Below are positions 51,170 to 61,584 of a stretch of 64,000 nt of DNA, piece by piece (the first letter of the stretch is position 1; every line of letters starts with the position of its first letter). Origin of the DNA: Sphingobacteriales bacterium (GTDB lineage Bacteria; Bacteroidota; Bacteroidia; Chitinophagales; Chitinophagaceae); contig JADJGB010000010.1 in the NCBI GenBank assembly GCA_016708305.1, positions 620,001 through 684,000 on the forward strand, written 5' to 3'. The position numbers and the translations under genes were made by a program. Under the pieces are notes generated by a model. The model saw only the letters and a list, made by a program, of their open reading frames with translations. It was not told where the DNA came from and made no database searches.

Positions 51170-52612
51170 TTACTGAAGAACCTCCTTTTTATTCCTTGCA
51201 ATAGCAATATAATAAAGTGGTATCCCACTTAACACAATTATAAATCCCGGCCAGGTGTATTGAGGTTTGTATATGATAAGCAATATACAAAACGTGATAC
51301 CCATTATGAAATAAATGAAGGGCAACACCGGATAGCCAAATGCCTTATAGGGTCTGTCTGCATCGGGGCGCTTCTTTCTGAGAATAAAAATACCGGCAAT
51401 GGTGAGCATATAAAATAAAACCACTACAAATGAAATCATATCTAATAGCTGACCGTATTTACCGCTCAGGCTCCAGATACTGGCAATGATGCATTGCACC
51501 CAAAGCGCCACTTTCGGCACACCCGCATTGTTCAACTGTCCGACATTTTTAAAAAACAAACCATCCTTAGCCATCGTATAATACACTCTGGCACCTGCCA
51601 GAATCAAACCGTTGTTGCAGCCAAAGGTGGAAACCATGATTAATACTGCAATGACAATGGTGCCAAATTGTGGAAATATTTTATTGGCCGCATCTACCGC
51701 CACTCTGTCATCGGTCGGGAAAGCCAGTTCGTTGAGCGGCATCACATTCAGATACATCAGATTGGTAAATAAATAAATAATGGTAACAATCAATGTACCC
51801 AACAGAAGGCTTAACCCAATATTTCGTTTTGGGTTTTTGATTTCACCGGCAATGAAGGTTACATTGTTCCATGCATCACTGCTGAATATGGAACCCACCA
51901 TTGCGGCTGCAATACCACCCATCAGCGCCGTACCGCCTATAGATTTCCAGCCGGAGGGCTGAAGCAATCCTTCGGAATTGGCAGTTCCAAAGTCTTGCAT
52001 GGCAGTAAAACCGGTGGCAAGATTTTGGGCGAAGAAACTTTCCTTCACCAATAAAAAGCCAAATACAATGAGTAAAAACAGCGCCAGCAATTTGGTAGTA
52101 GTAAAAAACATTTGAATGCTTTTTCCTTCTTTCACCCCTTTGGAATTGATAAAAGTTAGTAATACTATGATGGCAATAGAAACAAGCCGACCGGAATAGA
52201 CTTTTATAATGCCGGCATCAAACAAAAAATAATTATTCCCAAGTTGTGGAACCAAATAAGACAAAGCATTGGAGAAGGCCACACCCACGGCTGCTATGGT
52301 GGCGGTTTGTATTACGGCAAAAAAACTCCAGCCATACAAAAAGCCCATGAGCGGATTATAGGCTTCTCTAAGATAAACGTATTGTCCGCCGGCTTTTGGA
52401 AACATTCCACTCAGTTCGCCATAACTTACGGCAGCTACCAAAGTCATAATACCGGTAAGCGCCCACACGGCAATCAACCAGCCGGCGCTACCCACATTTC
52501 GGATAATATCTGCACTTACGATAAAAATACCCGACCCGATCATTGATCCGGCAACAATCATAGTACCATCAAAAAGGGTGAGTGATTGTTTGAAAGAATG
52601 TTGTTCAGCCAT
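51170..52612 (-). CDS. APC-family amino acid permease
   Basis: An inner-membrane amino acid transporter of the APC superfamily, 480 residues with about 12 transmembrane helices. The first helix motif is GSMIGSGIFIVSADI, followed by GWLIAVWALTGIMTLVAAVSYGEL and the consensus YVYLREAYNPLMGFLYGW. The C-terminal RKKRPDADRPYKAFGYPVLP is typical of the LAT-like branch in Bacteroidetes. The ORF is intact. The substrate is not predictable. It stands alone; the end at 51170 is convergent with the transposase fragment. Confidence 0.92.
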   Translation of the reverse strand: MAEQHSFKQSLTLFDGTMIVAGSMIGSGIFIVSADIIRNVGSAGWLIAVWALTGIMTLVAAVSYGELSGMFPKAGGQYVYLREAYNPLMGFLYGWSFFAVIQTATIAAVGVAFSNALSYLVPQLGNNYFLFDAGIIKVYSGRLVSIAIIVLLTFINSKGVKEGKSIQMFFTTTKLLALFLLIVFGFLLVKESFFAQNLATGFTAMQDFGTANSEGLLQPSGWKSIGGTALMGGIAAAMVGSIFSSDAWNNVTFIAGEIKNPKRNIGLSLLLGTLIVTIIYLFTNLMYLNVMPLNELAFPTDDRVAVDAANKIFPQFGTIVIAVLIMVSTFGCNNGLILAGARVYYTMAKDGLFFKNVGQLNNAGVPKVALWVQCIIASIWSLSGKYGQLLDMISFVVVLFYMLTIAGIFILRKKRPDADRPYKAFGYPVLPFIYFIMGITFCILLIIYKPQYTWPGFIIVLSGIPLYYIAIARNKKEVLQ

Positions 52613-52690
52613 ATTACTATTTGAAAAAATAAAACAAGATAAGTATAAATTGTAAGTTCTAAAATAAAAACAAAAAAAAGTATAAAAAAA

Positions 52691-52715
52691 ACCGCCTCAT
52701 GGGAAGCGGTTTTTA
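52691..52715 (-). terminator. Rho-independent terminator after the SusD gene
   Basis: On the minus strand ACCGCTTC / GAGGCGGT pair around CCAT, with T-runs on both sides. It lies 22 bp after the SusD stop and may work in both directions. Confidence 0.85.
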
Positions 52716-52736
52716 AATACCAATATATTTAGATTG

Positions 52737-54295
52737 TTATTTTACATCCCAAAATATTTTGGTAGTAATATTATCAGCAGCAGATACTGCATTATAATTA
52801 GCTTTGTTTAAATCCTTTTCTGAGCCAGGATATAAAAGTCTGGTTGGAATATTTGGTGAAATAGAAGAACTACCATCAGTGGGGAATGACAATGAAGGTA
52901 ATTTTGTTCTCCGCCATTCGGCCCAAGCCTGATTAGCCTGCATAATATTGAAATCAATCCATTTTTGAGTTGCTATTTTAGCCAGATTATTTGAACCATA
53001 GGCAACCAAAGAATTACTCAAATATGCAGTAATGGCAGCTTCGGAAGGTGCGCTTTCTTTTGTTCCCGCAGCATAGGATGTGTTATTATTTACAGCTACC
53101 CAAAAAGCAATGGACTGCCTCACTCCATTTTCATAAGCTGCTTTTGCATCACCCCCGCCCCATCTTTCGTAGGCTTCTGCTTTTAAGAATTGTACTTCTG
53201 CCGCAGAAATAAGAATTCCTGGAAGCATGTAATTTTCTGAAAAAGTAGTGGAATCCCATCTTGAAAAGAGGTTTGCAGTAACGCCTGTAGTTACCTGAGC
53301 TTCGGTGAGTGTGTTATTGATACCCTGATACGTATTGTTAGCATTTTTTGTAAAATAAACTGCTAAACGAGGTCGTTGGAAGGCAACATAATATCATTCA
53401 CCATTTTACCAGGAGCAAAAGGATTAACACCAAAACCATTTCTTACTTCATTCTTATCACTCGGCAATAAACTACTGGTCAAACTATTCGCCTGAATTAC
53501 TGCACTTTCAGATGAAGTATTAATAATTGGATAAGTCGAAGGGTTCCCAAGAATGGTTTGAATCAGGGTCTTTGAAGCGTTTTCATCTTTAAATGAGGTT
53601 CTCATTGCCAGCCGCAATATAAGAGAGTTGCAGTATTTGCGCCATTTTATTAAATCACCTCCATTTACATAGTCATAAGCTTTAAGCTGATTACCATAAA
53701 AACTAGAAGGTGAAATTGTAGCCAAATAATCTGAAATTCTTTTCAGTTCAGTCAATGCGCTGCCATATAATTCTGACTGCTTATCATAAGAAGGTAATAT
53801 TATTTTTCCCTCAGCATTCAACCCACCAGACTTTGTGAAGGGAATATCTCCAAATAAATCAACTATCTGAGTTGCCTGATCATAGAGAAATATCCTTGCA
53901 GTTTCAAGAAATAATTTATAGCCTTCCTTTTCGGCGTCGGATTGTAGTTTATTATAATACTTTTCCAATTCTCTGTAGATTGCAATATCATGGGTAAAGA
54001 AATAATCCCAACGTGTTCCAGTATAATTGGTAGGTTGCTCATAAACACCTTTACCATTTGTGTATCCGCTGGTTTGGCTATATGTACCCAAAACAGGAAT
54101 ATGAAAAGTATATAAGTTCCAATATCTGGGCATTACTTTTTCATGGGCAAAAATGCCGGCATATAACCTCGGCACATCAGCTGTAACAGCCTTTTCCGGA
54201 TTATAAAAATTGTCATCAATTACACTCTTTTTGCAACTACTGAATACCGAAAATATCAGTAGTATTAATGTGTATAAAAGAATATGTTTTTTCAT
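52737..54295 (-). CDS. SusD-like (SusD_2 type) outer-membrane lipoprotein, one frameshift
   Basis: A glycan- or nutrient-binding surface lipoprotein of the SusD-like_2 subfamily, about 520 residues. The signal peptide ends in the lipobox IFSVFSSCKK. Typical parts are YGSALTELKRISDYLATISP, GGDLIKWRKYCNSLILRLAMR, then ISAAEVQFLKAEAYERWG and MQANQAWAEWRRTKLP. The frame breaks near 53368 (PSNDLV, should continue PRLAVYFTKNA). It lies 24 bp after its SusC partner and is followed by a strong terminator. Confidence 0.9.
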
Positions 54296-54319
54296 TTTTT
54301 ATTAGTTTAATTATTAATA

Positions 54320-57300
54320 TTAAAGTGACAGACGGATGCTCATGCCTACAGATCTGGTGGCAGCATTAGCGCTACCTGCTGAGGTAGCCCTGCTTACCCA
54401 GTTTGTTCCTGTTCCATCTTCCGCATCCACATAGGGTAGTGTTTTATAAAAGTAGAATAGATTACGGCCATAAACAGACAAAGTCAAATTTTGCAGGTTC
54501 CATTTAGAATTAAGTCGTACAGGAAGCACATAAGACAAAGAAGCTTCCCTAAGTTTTATATAATCATTATTATAAATAGCTCCCTCGTATAAACTACCCG
54601 ATGCATAACCAGGCCATGAACCCCACTGGTAAGTAGTGAGATAATAATTGCCGGCATCTACAATGGAAGTGTTTTTTTGGCCACCTTCGGTTACACCGTC
54701 AAGAACAATACCGTCATGAAATATTTTCTCACCATTTGGACCTGATGTTGCATTTGCATCAGCCTTAATATAATTTCCGTCCTTATTATAATAAGCAATA
54801 CCGCCATGTTCTGCATCTCGTCCAAACAGGGAATTGTCATAAATACCTGCGCCCCTTTGATACAGCAAACCTGCAGATGTTACCTGTCCTCCAAAATTAA
54901 AGTCGGTTACAACATTTAAACTTAGGTTTTTATAACTAAAAGTATTAATAAAGCCGCCAACAACCTTTGATTGAATATTTCCGGCATAAACCATTTTACT
55001 GTAATCAACTACATAAAACCCATCGTCATTAATTAAATATTCACCCGAAGAACTCAATTTTCTCTTATACACATATATATCACCAGCCTTTTTATTTACT
55101 TCCGCTTTTACAATCATAGAGCCGTTATCAATATTTCCTAGTGTAAGTTCATCCAAATCAGGCATCAGTTTGGTAACTTTATTATTGTTAAAGGCAAGAT
55201 TTAATCTTGTGTCCCAATTGAAATTATCTCCCTTTATTGGAGTTCCGTATAAACCAATTTCAAGACCAGTTGACTGCATAGTACCCACATTCACCAATAC
55301 AGATGAAGCGCCTGTTGATGCAGGAATCGACAATGGTAATATTTGATCTATAATTTTATCTCTATACCAGGTAAGGTCAACACCTAATCTACTTCCAAAG
55401 AATCTGTTTTCCCAACCTAATTCAATATTGTCTTTTCTTTCATTTTTCAAATCCTGATTGCCATAGCTTGAAGGTGGCGTAAGAATGGGAACTCCCTGAA
55501 TACTTCCAGCATTATAAATTACGTTTGCTCTATACATACCGGGCGGGTTACCTACGGTACCCCAAGAGGCTCTTAACTTACTGTAATTAATCGCCTTTGG
55601 TAATTGAAAGGCATTGCTTAATTCAAATGCACCACTCACACCTCCATAATAGTAAACGTTATTCCCGGGGAACAGTGTTGATGATCTTTCCTGCCTAAAA
55701 GTACCTTCAACAAACAGGAAGTTTCCATAATCCACATTCAAAATTCCAAATAGACCGTCCTTAATCAATTTGGCACGAGATGTTGATCCTGATGTTGGTG
55801 TTGTTTTAGAAGCGCTGAGACTAAACCAGTTTTCCGTGGTCAAACCATCTCTGGTACCTGCACTGGTATATCTATAGTCCTCTACTCTTGCCTGATAACC
55901 TATTGATGGGGTTAAAGTCACTTTGGGAGAAATTTCAGCTTCATAACGTAATAACATGTCGCCATAGTTAATTAGGTATCTGTTATGAGCTGTACCATAA
56001 TAACCACTTGCACCAAACGAAAGCGGCTGTGTGGATCGTTCTTTATTTTCTAGGAAATAACTTGTGAAGTCATTACCATATCTTCCCCGAAGACTTAATC
56101 CTTTGAAAATTTTATAATTAAGTGTAAGAGAATTCATCAAGCGATTAGTACTTTCATCATAACTATTAGCCAATTGATTCCATAAGAAATCAAGAAAGTC
56201 ATATCCTCTAATTGAATACTTAATTCTTTCATCAGGATCCAAATTAGAGTTGAAAGGAACATATTTGTATCCTTTTGTTGTCTGATATTTATTTAAATAT
56301 ACATCCATTCTGTCAACAGGGCTAACAAAACCTCCATAGTTATTGGTAAGATAATAAACCTGTCGGGGACGGTTATGTACAAATTCATTAATATACGTAG
56401 AAACAAGATCCATTGAAATTTTAGGTGTAACTGTGAAAGAACTGTTCAGATTGAATGTATTTTTTTGCTGATTACCACCTCTCTGAATACCGGTATAGTC
56501 GTTTCTGGTGTAGGATAAGCGGTAATTGTATTTATCTGAAGAATTGCTTAACGCTATATTTGCATTCGTATTATTACCTGTCCTATAAAACTTTTCCCAG
56601 ATTGTTCCCTGAGAGGTATATGGCCTCATTTGCCCATCCCACCAATAAACTTCTCTGCCGTCAACCTTTGGTCCAAACATGGCATAGGCTCTGAAAATTG
56701 GATAAACAACCTGTTTGCCATCAACCGTGGTATGTATCCAACCCTCATCATCAGCCCCAAATGAATTTTTATTAGTAGCCCTATCATACCCAGGTCCATA
56801 TTGACTTTGATATCCGTTGGGAATATAAGCCTTCTCAAGACTACCAGTAAGATTAACATCTATACCCAACCCTTTCTTTACACCTTTTCCATTTTTAGTT
56901 GTAATTACAATAACACCAAAGTTCGCATCAGAACCATAAATAGCTGATGCAGCTGCACCTTTTAATATATTGATACTTTCGATATTCTCTGGATTGATAT
57001 CCAGCAAACCATTACCGTTAATTCTTTGGTTTCCGCCCCAATATCCGTCATTATTGGCATCTCCGTTTCTTACAACCACTCCATCCACCACCAATAAAGG
57101 CTGTGCCTGACCTGTAATTGAAGAAAGACCTCTGATCTGAATACCCACAGCGCTCGTTGCGCCACCGGGGTTACTAGTAATAGTTACACCGGGTGCCTTC
57201 CCGTACAAAGCAGAAGCAAAGTTGGTTGGCGCTGCTTTTATTATGTCTTTTGATGCAATAGTTGTAACAGCATAACCCACTTTTCTCTGGTCTCGTTTAA

Positions 57301-57640
57301 TACCCAGTGCTGTAACTACCACTCCTTCCATCTGATCTTCGCCCCTCAGCATCACAATATTCAGTGAGGCTTGATTTCCTACAGTCACCGATTGTGTTTT
57401 AAAACCAACGGATGAAAACTCAATTATTTGATTGGCATTTTGAATAGTAACTGAAAAATTACCATCTTCATTTGTAACGCCGCCTACTTTAGATCCCTTA
57501 ATAACATAAGAAACCCCTGCCATTGGCGAACCATTTTCGTCCATGACCGTTCCGGTTACGGTTCGTTGTTGTGCATAGCCCACCAGCACTAAACAACTTG
57601 CTAATACCGAAAACAGCAACTGTTTGATTGTTTTCTTCAT
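54320..57640 (-). CDS. SusC/RagA-family TonB-linked outer-membrane transporter
   Basis: A 1106-residue intact TonB-dependent transporter. It has a signal peptide ending LVGYAQ, a carboxypeptidase-like domain (RTVTGTVMDENGSPMAGVSY), a TonB-box region EGVVVTALGIKRDQRKVGYA, a plug with GKAPGVTITSNPGGATSAV and ILKGAAASAIYGSDANFGV, and a barrel with many NW/NY strands ending TRSVGMSIRLSL. It starts 29 bp after the ROK gene stop and is followed by SusD. The ROK-SusC-SusD order suggests one transcript under the ROK regulator. Confidence 0.96.
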   Translation of the reverse strand: MKKTIKQLLFSVLASCLVLVGYAQQRTVTGTVMDENGSPMAGVSYVIKGSKVGGVTNEDGNFSVTIQNANQIIEFSSVGFKTQSVTVGNQASLNIVMLRGEDQMEGVVVTALGIKRDQRKVGYAVTTIASKDIIKAAPTNFASALYGKAPGVTITSNPGGATSAVGIQIRGLSSITGQAQPLLVVDGVVVRNGDANNDGYWGGNQRINGNGLLDINPENIESINILKGAAASAIYGSDANFGVIVITTKNGKGVKKGLGIDVNLTGSLEKAYIPNGYQSQYGPGYDRATNKNSFGADDEGWIHTTVDGKQVVYPIFRAYAMFGPKVDGREVYWWDGQMRPYTSQGTIWEKFYRTGNNTNANIALSNSSDKYNYRLSYTRNDYTGIQRGGNQQKNTFNLNSSFTVTPKISMDLVSTYINEFVHNRPRQVYYLTNNYGGFVSPVDRMDVYLNKYQTTKGYKYVPFNSNLDPDERIKYSIRGYDFLDFLWNQLANSYDESTNRLMNSLTLNYKIFKGLSLRGRYGNDFTSYFLENKERSTQPLSFGASGYYGTAHNRYLINYGDMLLRYEAEISPKVTLTPSIGYQARVEDYRYTSAGTRDGLTTENWFSLSASKTTPTSGSTSRAKLIKDGLFGILNVDYGNFLFVEGTFRQERSSTLFPGNNVYYYGGVSGAFELSNAFQLPKAINYSKLRASWGTVGNPPGMYRANVIYNAGSIQGVPILTPPSSYGNQDLKNERKDNIELGWENRFFGSRLGVDLTWYRDKIIDQILPLSIPASTGASSVLVNVGTMQSTGLEIGLYGTPIKGDNFNWDTRLNLAFNNNKVTKLMPDLDELTLGNIDNGSMIVKAEVNKKAGDIYVYKRKLSSSGEYLINDDGFYVVDYSKMVYAGNIQSKVVGGFINTFSYKNLSLNVVTDFNFGGQVTSAGLLYQRGAGIYDNSLFGRDAEHGGIAYYNKDGNYIKADANATSGPNGEKIFHDGIVLDGVTEGGQKNTSIVDAGNYYLTTYQWGSWPGYASGSLYEGAIYNNDYIKLREASLSYVLPVRLNSKWNLQNLTLSVYGRNLFYFYKTLPYVDAEDGTGTNWVSRATSAGSANAATRSVGMSIRLSL

Positions 57641-57669
57641 ATTTGCTTTTTTTAATTTGAGTGAAAAAA

Positions 57670-58959
57670 TTAGTTATTAAATATTCTTTCGGTTTTATTT
57701 AAGTCTATATTTATTGCTTCAAAATGCTCCATCACCATCGCTGCAGCGCCTATCAGACCTGCTTCTTCGCCCAACTTCGAAATTTTAATCTCGGTATGCT
57801 CTGCTATTTTGGGAATGCAGTGTTCATTGATGGCTATCTGTACCGGCGCTATCCATACCTTGCCGGCCAAGGATCCTATCCCGCTAATCACCACTAATTC
57901 AGGATTTAACAAATGTATCAATATAGAAATGCCTCTGCCTATGTGATAAGCCGACTCAGAAATGACTTCAATCGAAAACTTATCGCCTTCTTTGGCAGCC
58001 TCCAGTATTTTGTGGGCTGATTTTTCAATGTCTTTTTCTGACAAATCCTCTAAAACAGTCAGTTCTCCTTCAGCCATTTTTTTTATCGCCTTTTGAACTA
58101 TAACCACCAGCGAAGTCTCGGTTTCAAGACATCCGTACTTACCGCAACTGCACAATTTATGATTATCAAATAGTGAAATATGACTGAACTCTCCGGCAAA
58201 ACCATCATGGCCTTTAAACAACTCCCCTTTAGAAATAATTCCTAACCCTACTCCCCAACCAATATTGATGACCATTACATTTTTTCTTCCAAAAGCAGCG
58301 CCCCATTTCAGTTCGGCCAATGCAATCAAACTGGAGTCATTTTCAATAAAAACAGGTAATTCCAATTCATTTTCAAGCGCTTCTGCCAGTGTACTATTTT
58401 CCGTATGCAGAAATGAATAATTGATTCCTTTTATGGAGTCAACAAATCCCGGCATTCCTATTCCTATTCCGACCACCTTATCCTGACGGTCTATCCGATT
58501 AAGAAATGTTCTTAAAATTTTTATCAACTCTTCTGTACCCAAAGGATTATTTGTAAGTACCAGATTGTGTTTTTCGATTTCACCAACTATTTCATTTTTT
58601 TCATTAATCAAGGCTATTTTGGTTATCAACTGATCCATAGCAACAGATATCACCAGCAGGCTGCCCTCTGTTAAGGAATATAACAATGGCTTTCGCCCAC
58701 CCGTTGATTCAGCATATCCGCTTTCAAATACTTTTCCCTTCTTAACCAGATCATTAAGGCCTTGGGTGGTCAAAGGAATACTTTTCCCTGTCAATTCACT
58801 TAATTCTGTGCTACTTAATTCCTTATGAAAAAATAAATGCTTTATCAACTGTGCAAAAAAAAGATTCCTTTTATGTGAAACAAGAGCCACGTTGTAAAAA
58901 TATTCAGTTAATAAATAGTTAACAAAGTGTAAAGATAAAAGTCTTTTTATAATTTCCAA
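57670..58959 (-). CDS. ROK-family transcriptional regulator
   Basis: A 429-residue NagC/XylR-type ROK protein. The N-terminal winged helix reads LFFHKELSSTELSELTGKS and TTQGLNDLVKKGKVFESG. The sugar-kinase-like domain has IGIGMPGFVDSIKGINY, FIENDSSLIALAELKWG, INIGWGVGLGIISKGELF and the zinc motif CSCGKYGCLETE. An ATP-site-like DNG is not obvious, so it is more likely a repressor than a kinase. It is directly upstream of SusC on the same strand, which suggests local control of the uptake pair. Between its start and the upstream SusD lies the group II intron. Confidence 0.9.
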   Translation of the reverse strand: MEIIKRLLSLHFVNYLLTEYFYNVALVSHKRNLFFAQLIKHLFFHKELSSTELSELTGKSIPLTTQGLNDLVKKGKVFESGYAESTGGRKPLLYSLTEGSLLVISVAMDQLITKIALINEKNEIVGEIEKHNLVLTNNPLGTEELIKILRTFLNRIDRQDKVVGIGIGMPGFVDSIKGINYSFLHTENSTLAEALENELELPVFIENDSSLIALAELKWGAAFGRKNVMVINIGWGVGLGIISKGELFKGHDGFAGEFSHISLFDNHKLCSCGKYGCLETETSLVVIVQKAIKKMAEGELTVLEDLSEKDIEKSAHKILEAAKEGDKFSIEVISESAYHIGRGISILIHLLNPELVVISGIGSLAGKVWIAPVQIAINEHCIPKIAEHTEIKISKLGEEAGLIGAAAMVMEHFEAINIDLNKTERIFNN

Positions 58960-59074
58960 AAATGTTTTTAAATTTTTTAAAAAGAATGAATGTGATTTTT
59001 ATTATGTTTTATAAGAACAATGAATTGTAATCGAGTAGGAAGTAAGGGATTATTTCCCTTACTGTCCTCTCACA

Positions 59075-59106
59075 CCACCGTGCGTACCGTTCGGTACACG
59101 GCGGTT
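59075..59106 (-). ncRNA. Group II intron domain V
   Basis: The strand folds as CCGCCGUG paired with CACGGUGG (one G-U), then UACC paired with GGUA closing a GAAC tetraloop, with a two-nucleotide CG bulge on the 3' side. This is the size and shape of domain V, with a CGC-type catalytic triad. Confidence 0.8.
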
Positions 59107-59328
59107 CCTTGCTTTTACATCAGTCTTGATGTGTTTGACGTTGTTTTCAATTGTCCTCGTGACACAATCACTCTTACTTATTTTTGGATTCCGTCCTATT
59201 TTATAGTAAGGAGCCTCCTTTGAGGAGCATCTGACTAAATCATTTGGCAATATTCATTTACTATCTAACTGTATCCCTTCGTCCAACCCCGTATTGCTTT
59301 ACTAAGATAGTTTATTGATTTTTGCCGG

Positions 59329-59624
59329 ATGGAAACTAACAATACCTCCGACCGTGCCGGTATAATGCACGCCCACATTGAAGCCTGCCGCACAAGCGGC
59401 CAAACGGTTGTATCTTATTGCAAAGAACACCGGCTTGCGGCATCCAAATATTATTACTGGCAAAAACGGTTGCCTATTAACGCAGCGACCACACCCACTT
59501 TCACGCAGGTGACACCGATAGCCACCCATGGCAGTGCCGCAACTATCTGCTACCCTAATGGGTGCGGCTTGAGTTGGGCAGTATTAATGTAGCCGTTTTA
59601 AAAGAGCTGCTATGTTGCATCTAA
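59329..59624 (+). pseudogene. IS66 TnpA (Orf1) protein, copy 2, frameshifted near end
   Basis: Starts METNNTSDRAGIMHAHIEAC and matches copy 1 except for a different one-base slip near 59565 (NGCGLSWAVLM). Restored, it would end LKELLCCI at 59624, overlapping tnpB. Confidence 0.82.
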
Positions 59625-59958
59625 ACTCCGCTTGTCGCTACTTTTATTACAACGGCACTGCTGATTTTCGCAAGGGAGCCTACGGGTTGAGCGGCCCGGT
59701 GCGCAACGAGATGCAACAGGATGTGCTGAGTGGCGACGTATTCATTTTTATTGGCCGGCGTGGTAACAAAATAAAATTACTACAATGGGATAGCGATGGC
59801 TTTGCGCTCTATGAAAAAGGATTGGAGCAGGGCACTTTTGAAAGACCTCCCGCCAGCCATAACGATCATTTTTGCATCACCTCACAGCAATTACAATTTA
59901 TTTTTCAGGGTGTAATTTTAAAAACGGTGCGACAAAAATCAGGTTTACCTGCCAATAA
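59612..59958 (+). pseudogene. IS66 TnpB (Orf2) protein, copy 2, lost stop by one-base slip
   Basis: The frame is intact where copy 1 is broken (YEKGLEQGTFERPPASHND to FQGVILKTVRQK). At 59933-59937 it has A5 where copy 1 has A6, which removes the natural stop (RFTCQ) and joins the frame to tnpC, giving an apparent 424-residue ORF. The fusion is most likely an artefact of the homopolymer length. Confidence 0.85.
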
Positions 59959-60019
59959 TTCCACTATTGCCATACTGTCTGAAATACCTGTCAATACTGC
60001 ATTTCAGGCAATTATTAGC

Positions 60020-61584
60020 ATGATATTTGTACTACCTGTAAACATCTTGCAAACAGTTTCACATATCGCTTCCGGCAATAGTTTTATAGACTACAAAATC
60101 CTCTTTGAACAGGAAAGGAGTCACAATATTGAATTGCGATTACAGATACAATCGCTACAGTTGCAATTAGCCGAATTAAAGAAAATGCTCTTTGGCGGCA
60201 GGGCAGAGAAGTTTGTAACAGCAAATGCAACCGCCGTTTCACAGCCTGAATTATTCCCTGATGATAAACTGGGGCAGATAGACGTGGTAAAAACCACACT
60301 GGTAAAAGAATATCAAAAGCAACAAACCAAACTTACCGTAAAGCATCCCGGACGTAACCCTTTGCCGGAAAGCCTTCGCCGCGAAGTAATAGAGCTGATG
60401 CCCAAAGAGGATGTAAAAGGTTTGCATCCCGTTGGTAAAGAAATTACCGAAAAGCTGGAGTACCGGCCCGGCGAGTTGTTTGTGAAACAATATGTACGTC
60501 CCGAGTATATCAAACCTTCAAATGATGGATTAAACGCAAGCCGCATCATTGCTTCATTGCCGGCCATGCCGCTTGAGAAATCTGTTGCAGGCGCATCATT
60601 GCTTACGCATTTGCTGGTAAGCAAGTTTGTGGACCCATCTGCCGTGTATCGCCAGTTAGCCATCTTCAAACGTCAAAATGTAAACATCAATCACAGCACG
60701 GTAAGCGGCTGGATAAAAGATGCGATGCGGTTGATTGAACCGGTTTACGACCTGCATTGCTGGCAGGTTTTGAATACAAACTATTTGAATGTGGATGAAA
60801 CCACGATAAAGGTTTTGGATAAGGACAAAAACAAACCACACATACAGGATACTATTGGGTGTATTACGATACGCAACGAAAATTAGCGTTGTTCGATTAT
60901 CAGCTCGGGCGTGGCGCTTTGTATCCCAAAGCTATGTTGCACAAGTTTAAAGGCTATTTGCAAACAGATGGCTACGATGCTTACGAAACTTTCGATAAAG
61001 TAGAAGGCGTTACCCTTTTGCTGCTGGGCGCATCGCGCAGAAAATTTTACGAAGCCAAAGATTACGACAAAGCCAATGCGGATGCGGTTTTGAGCCTGAT
61101 ACAGGATTTATATAAAATAGAATCCTATTGCCGCGATGAAAACTTTACGCCGGAGCAAATAAAAACCATCGGCATGAACATGCCCTACCCGTATTAAACA
61201 ATTTGCAAAGCACATTAACCGAAATGTTGCTCACCAAAAGGTATTACCCAAAAGTCCTTTTGGCAAGGCCATTGCTTATACATTAACACGATGGCAGAAA
61301 TTGTGCGTGTACACCACAGACGGCATTTTGCAAATCGATAATAACCTTATTGAGAACGCTATTCGCCCTGTGGCGCTGGGGCGCAAAAATTATCTGTTTG
61401 CCGGAAGCCACGAGCGGGCCAGGATGCAGCAATGCTTTATAGCCTGTTCGCCACATGCCGCCTGCACAACATCAATCCCGAACACTGGCTTACCCACGTA
61501 TTCGAAAAAATCAACAGCGCCAAAAAGCAAAACCTATACCAACTGCTGCCACAAAACTATGATGCCAACTTTAAACAACAATGA
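60020..61584 (+). pseudogene. IS66 TnpC transposase, copy 2, frameshifted
   Basis: Same protein as in copy 1: a coiled coil, KKMLFGGRAEKF, LNVDETTIKVLDKDKN, TDGYDAYETF and LQIDNNLIENAIRPVALGRKN. Frame breaks private to this copy are near 60836, 61018 and 61425. The two breaks near 61158 and 61250 are identical to those in copy 1. The stop is at 61582-61584. Confidence 0.87.

Noticed and set aside
59612..60886. A single 424-residue ORF fusing IS66 TnpB and TnpC.
   Set aside because: Copy 1 has one more A at the junction and a natural stop (RFTCQ), so the fusion is explained by a homopolymer length difference.
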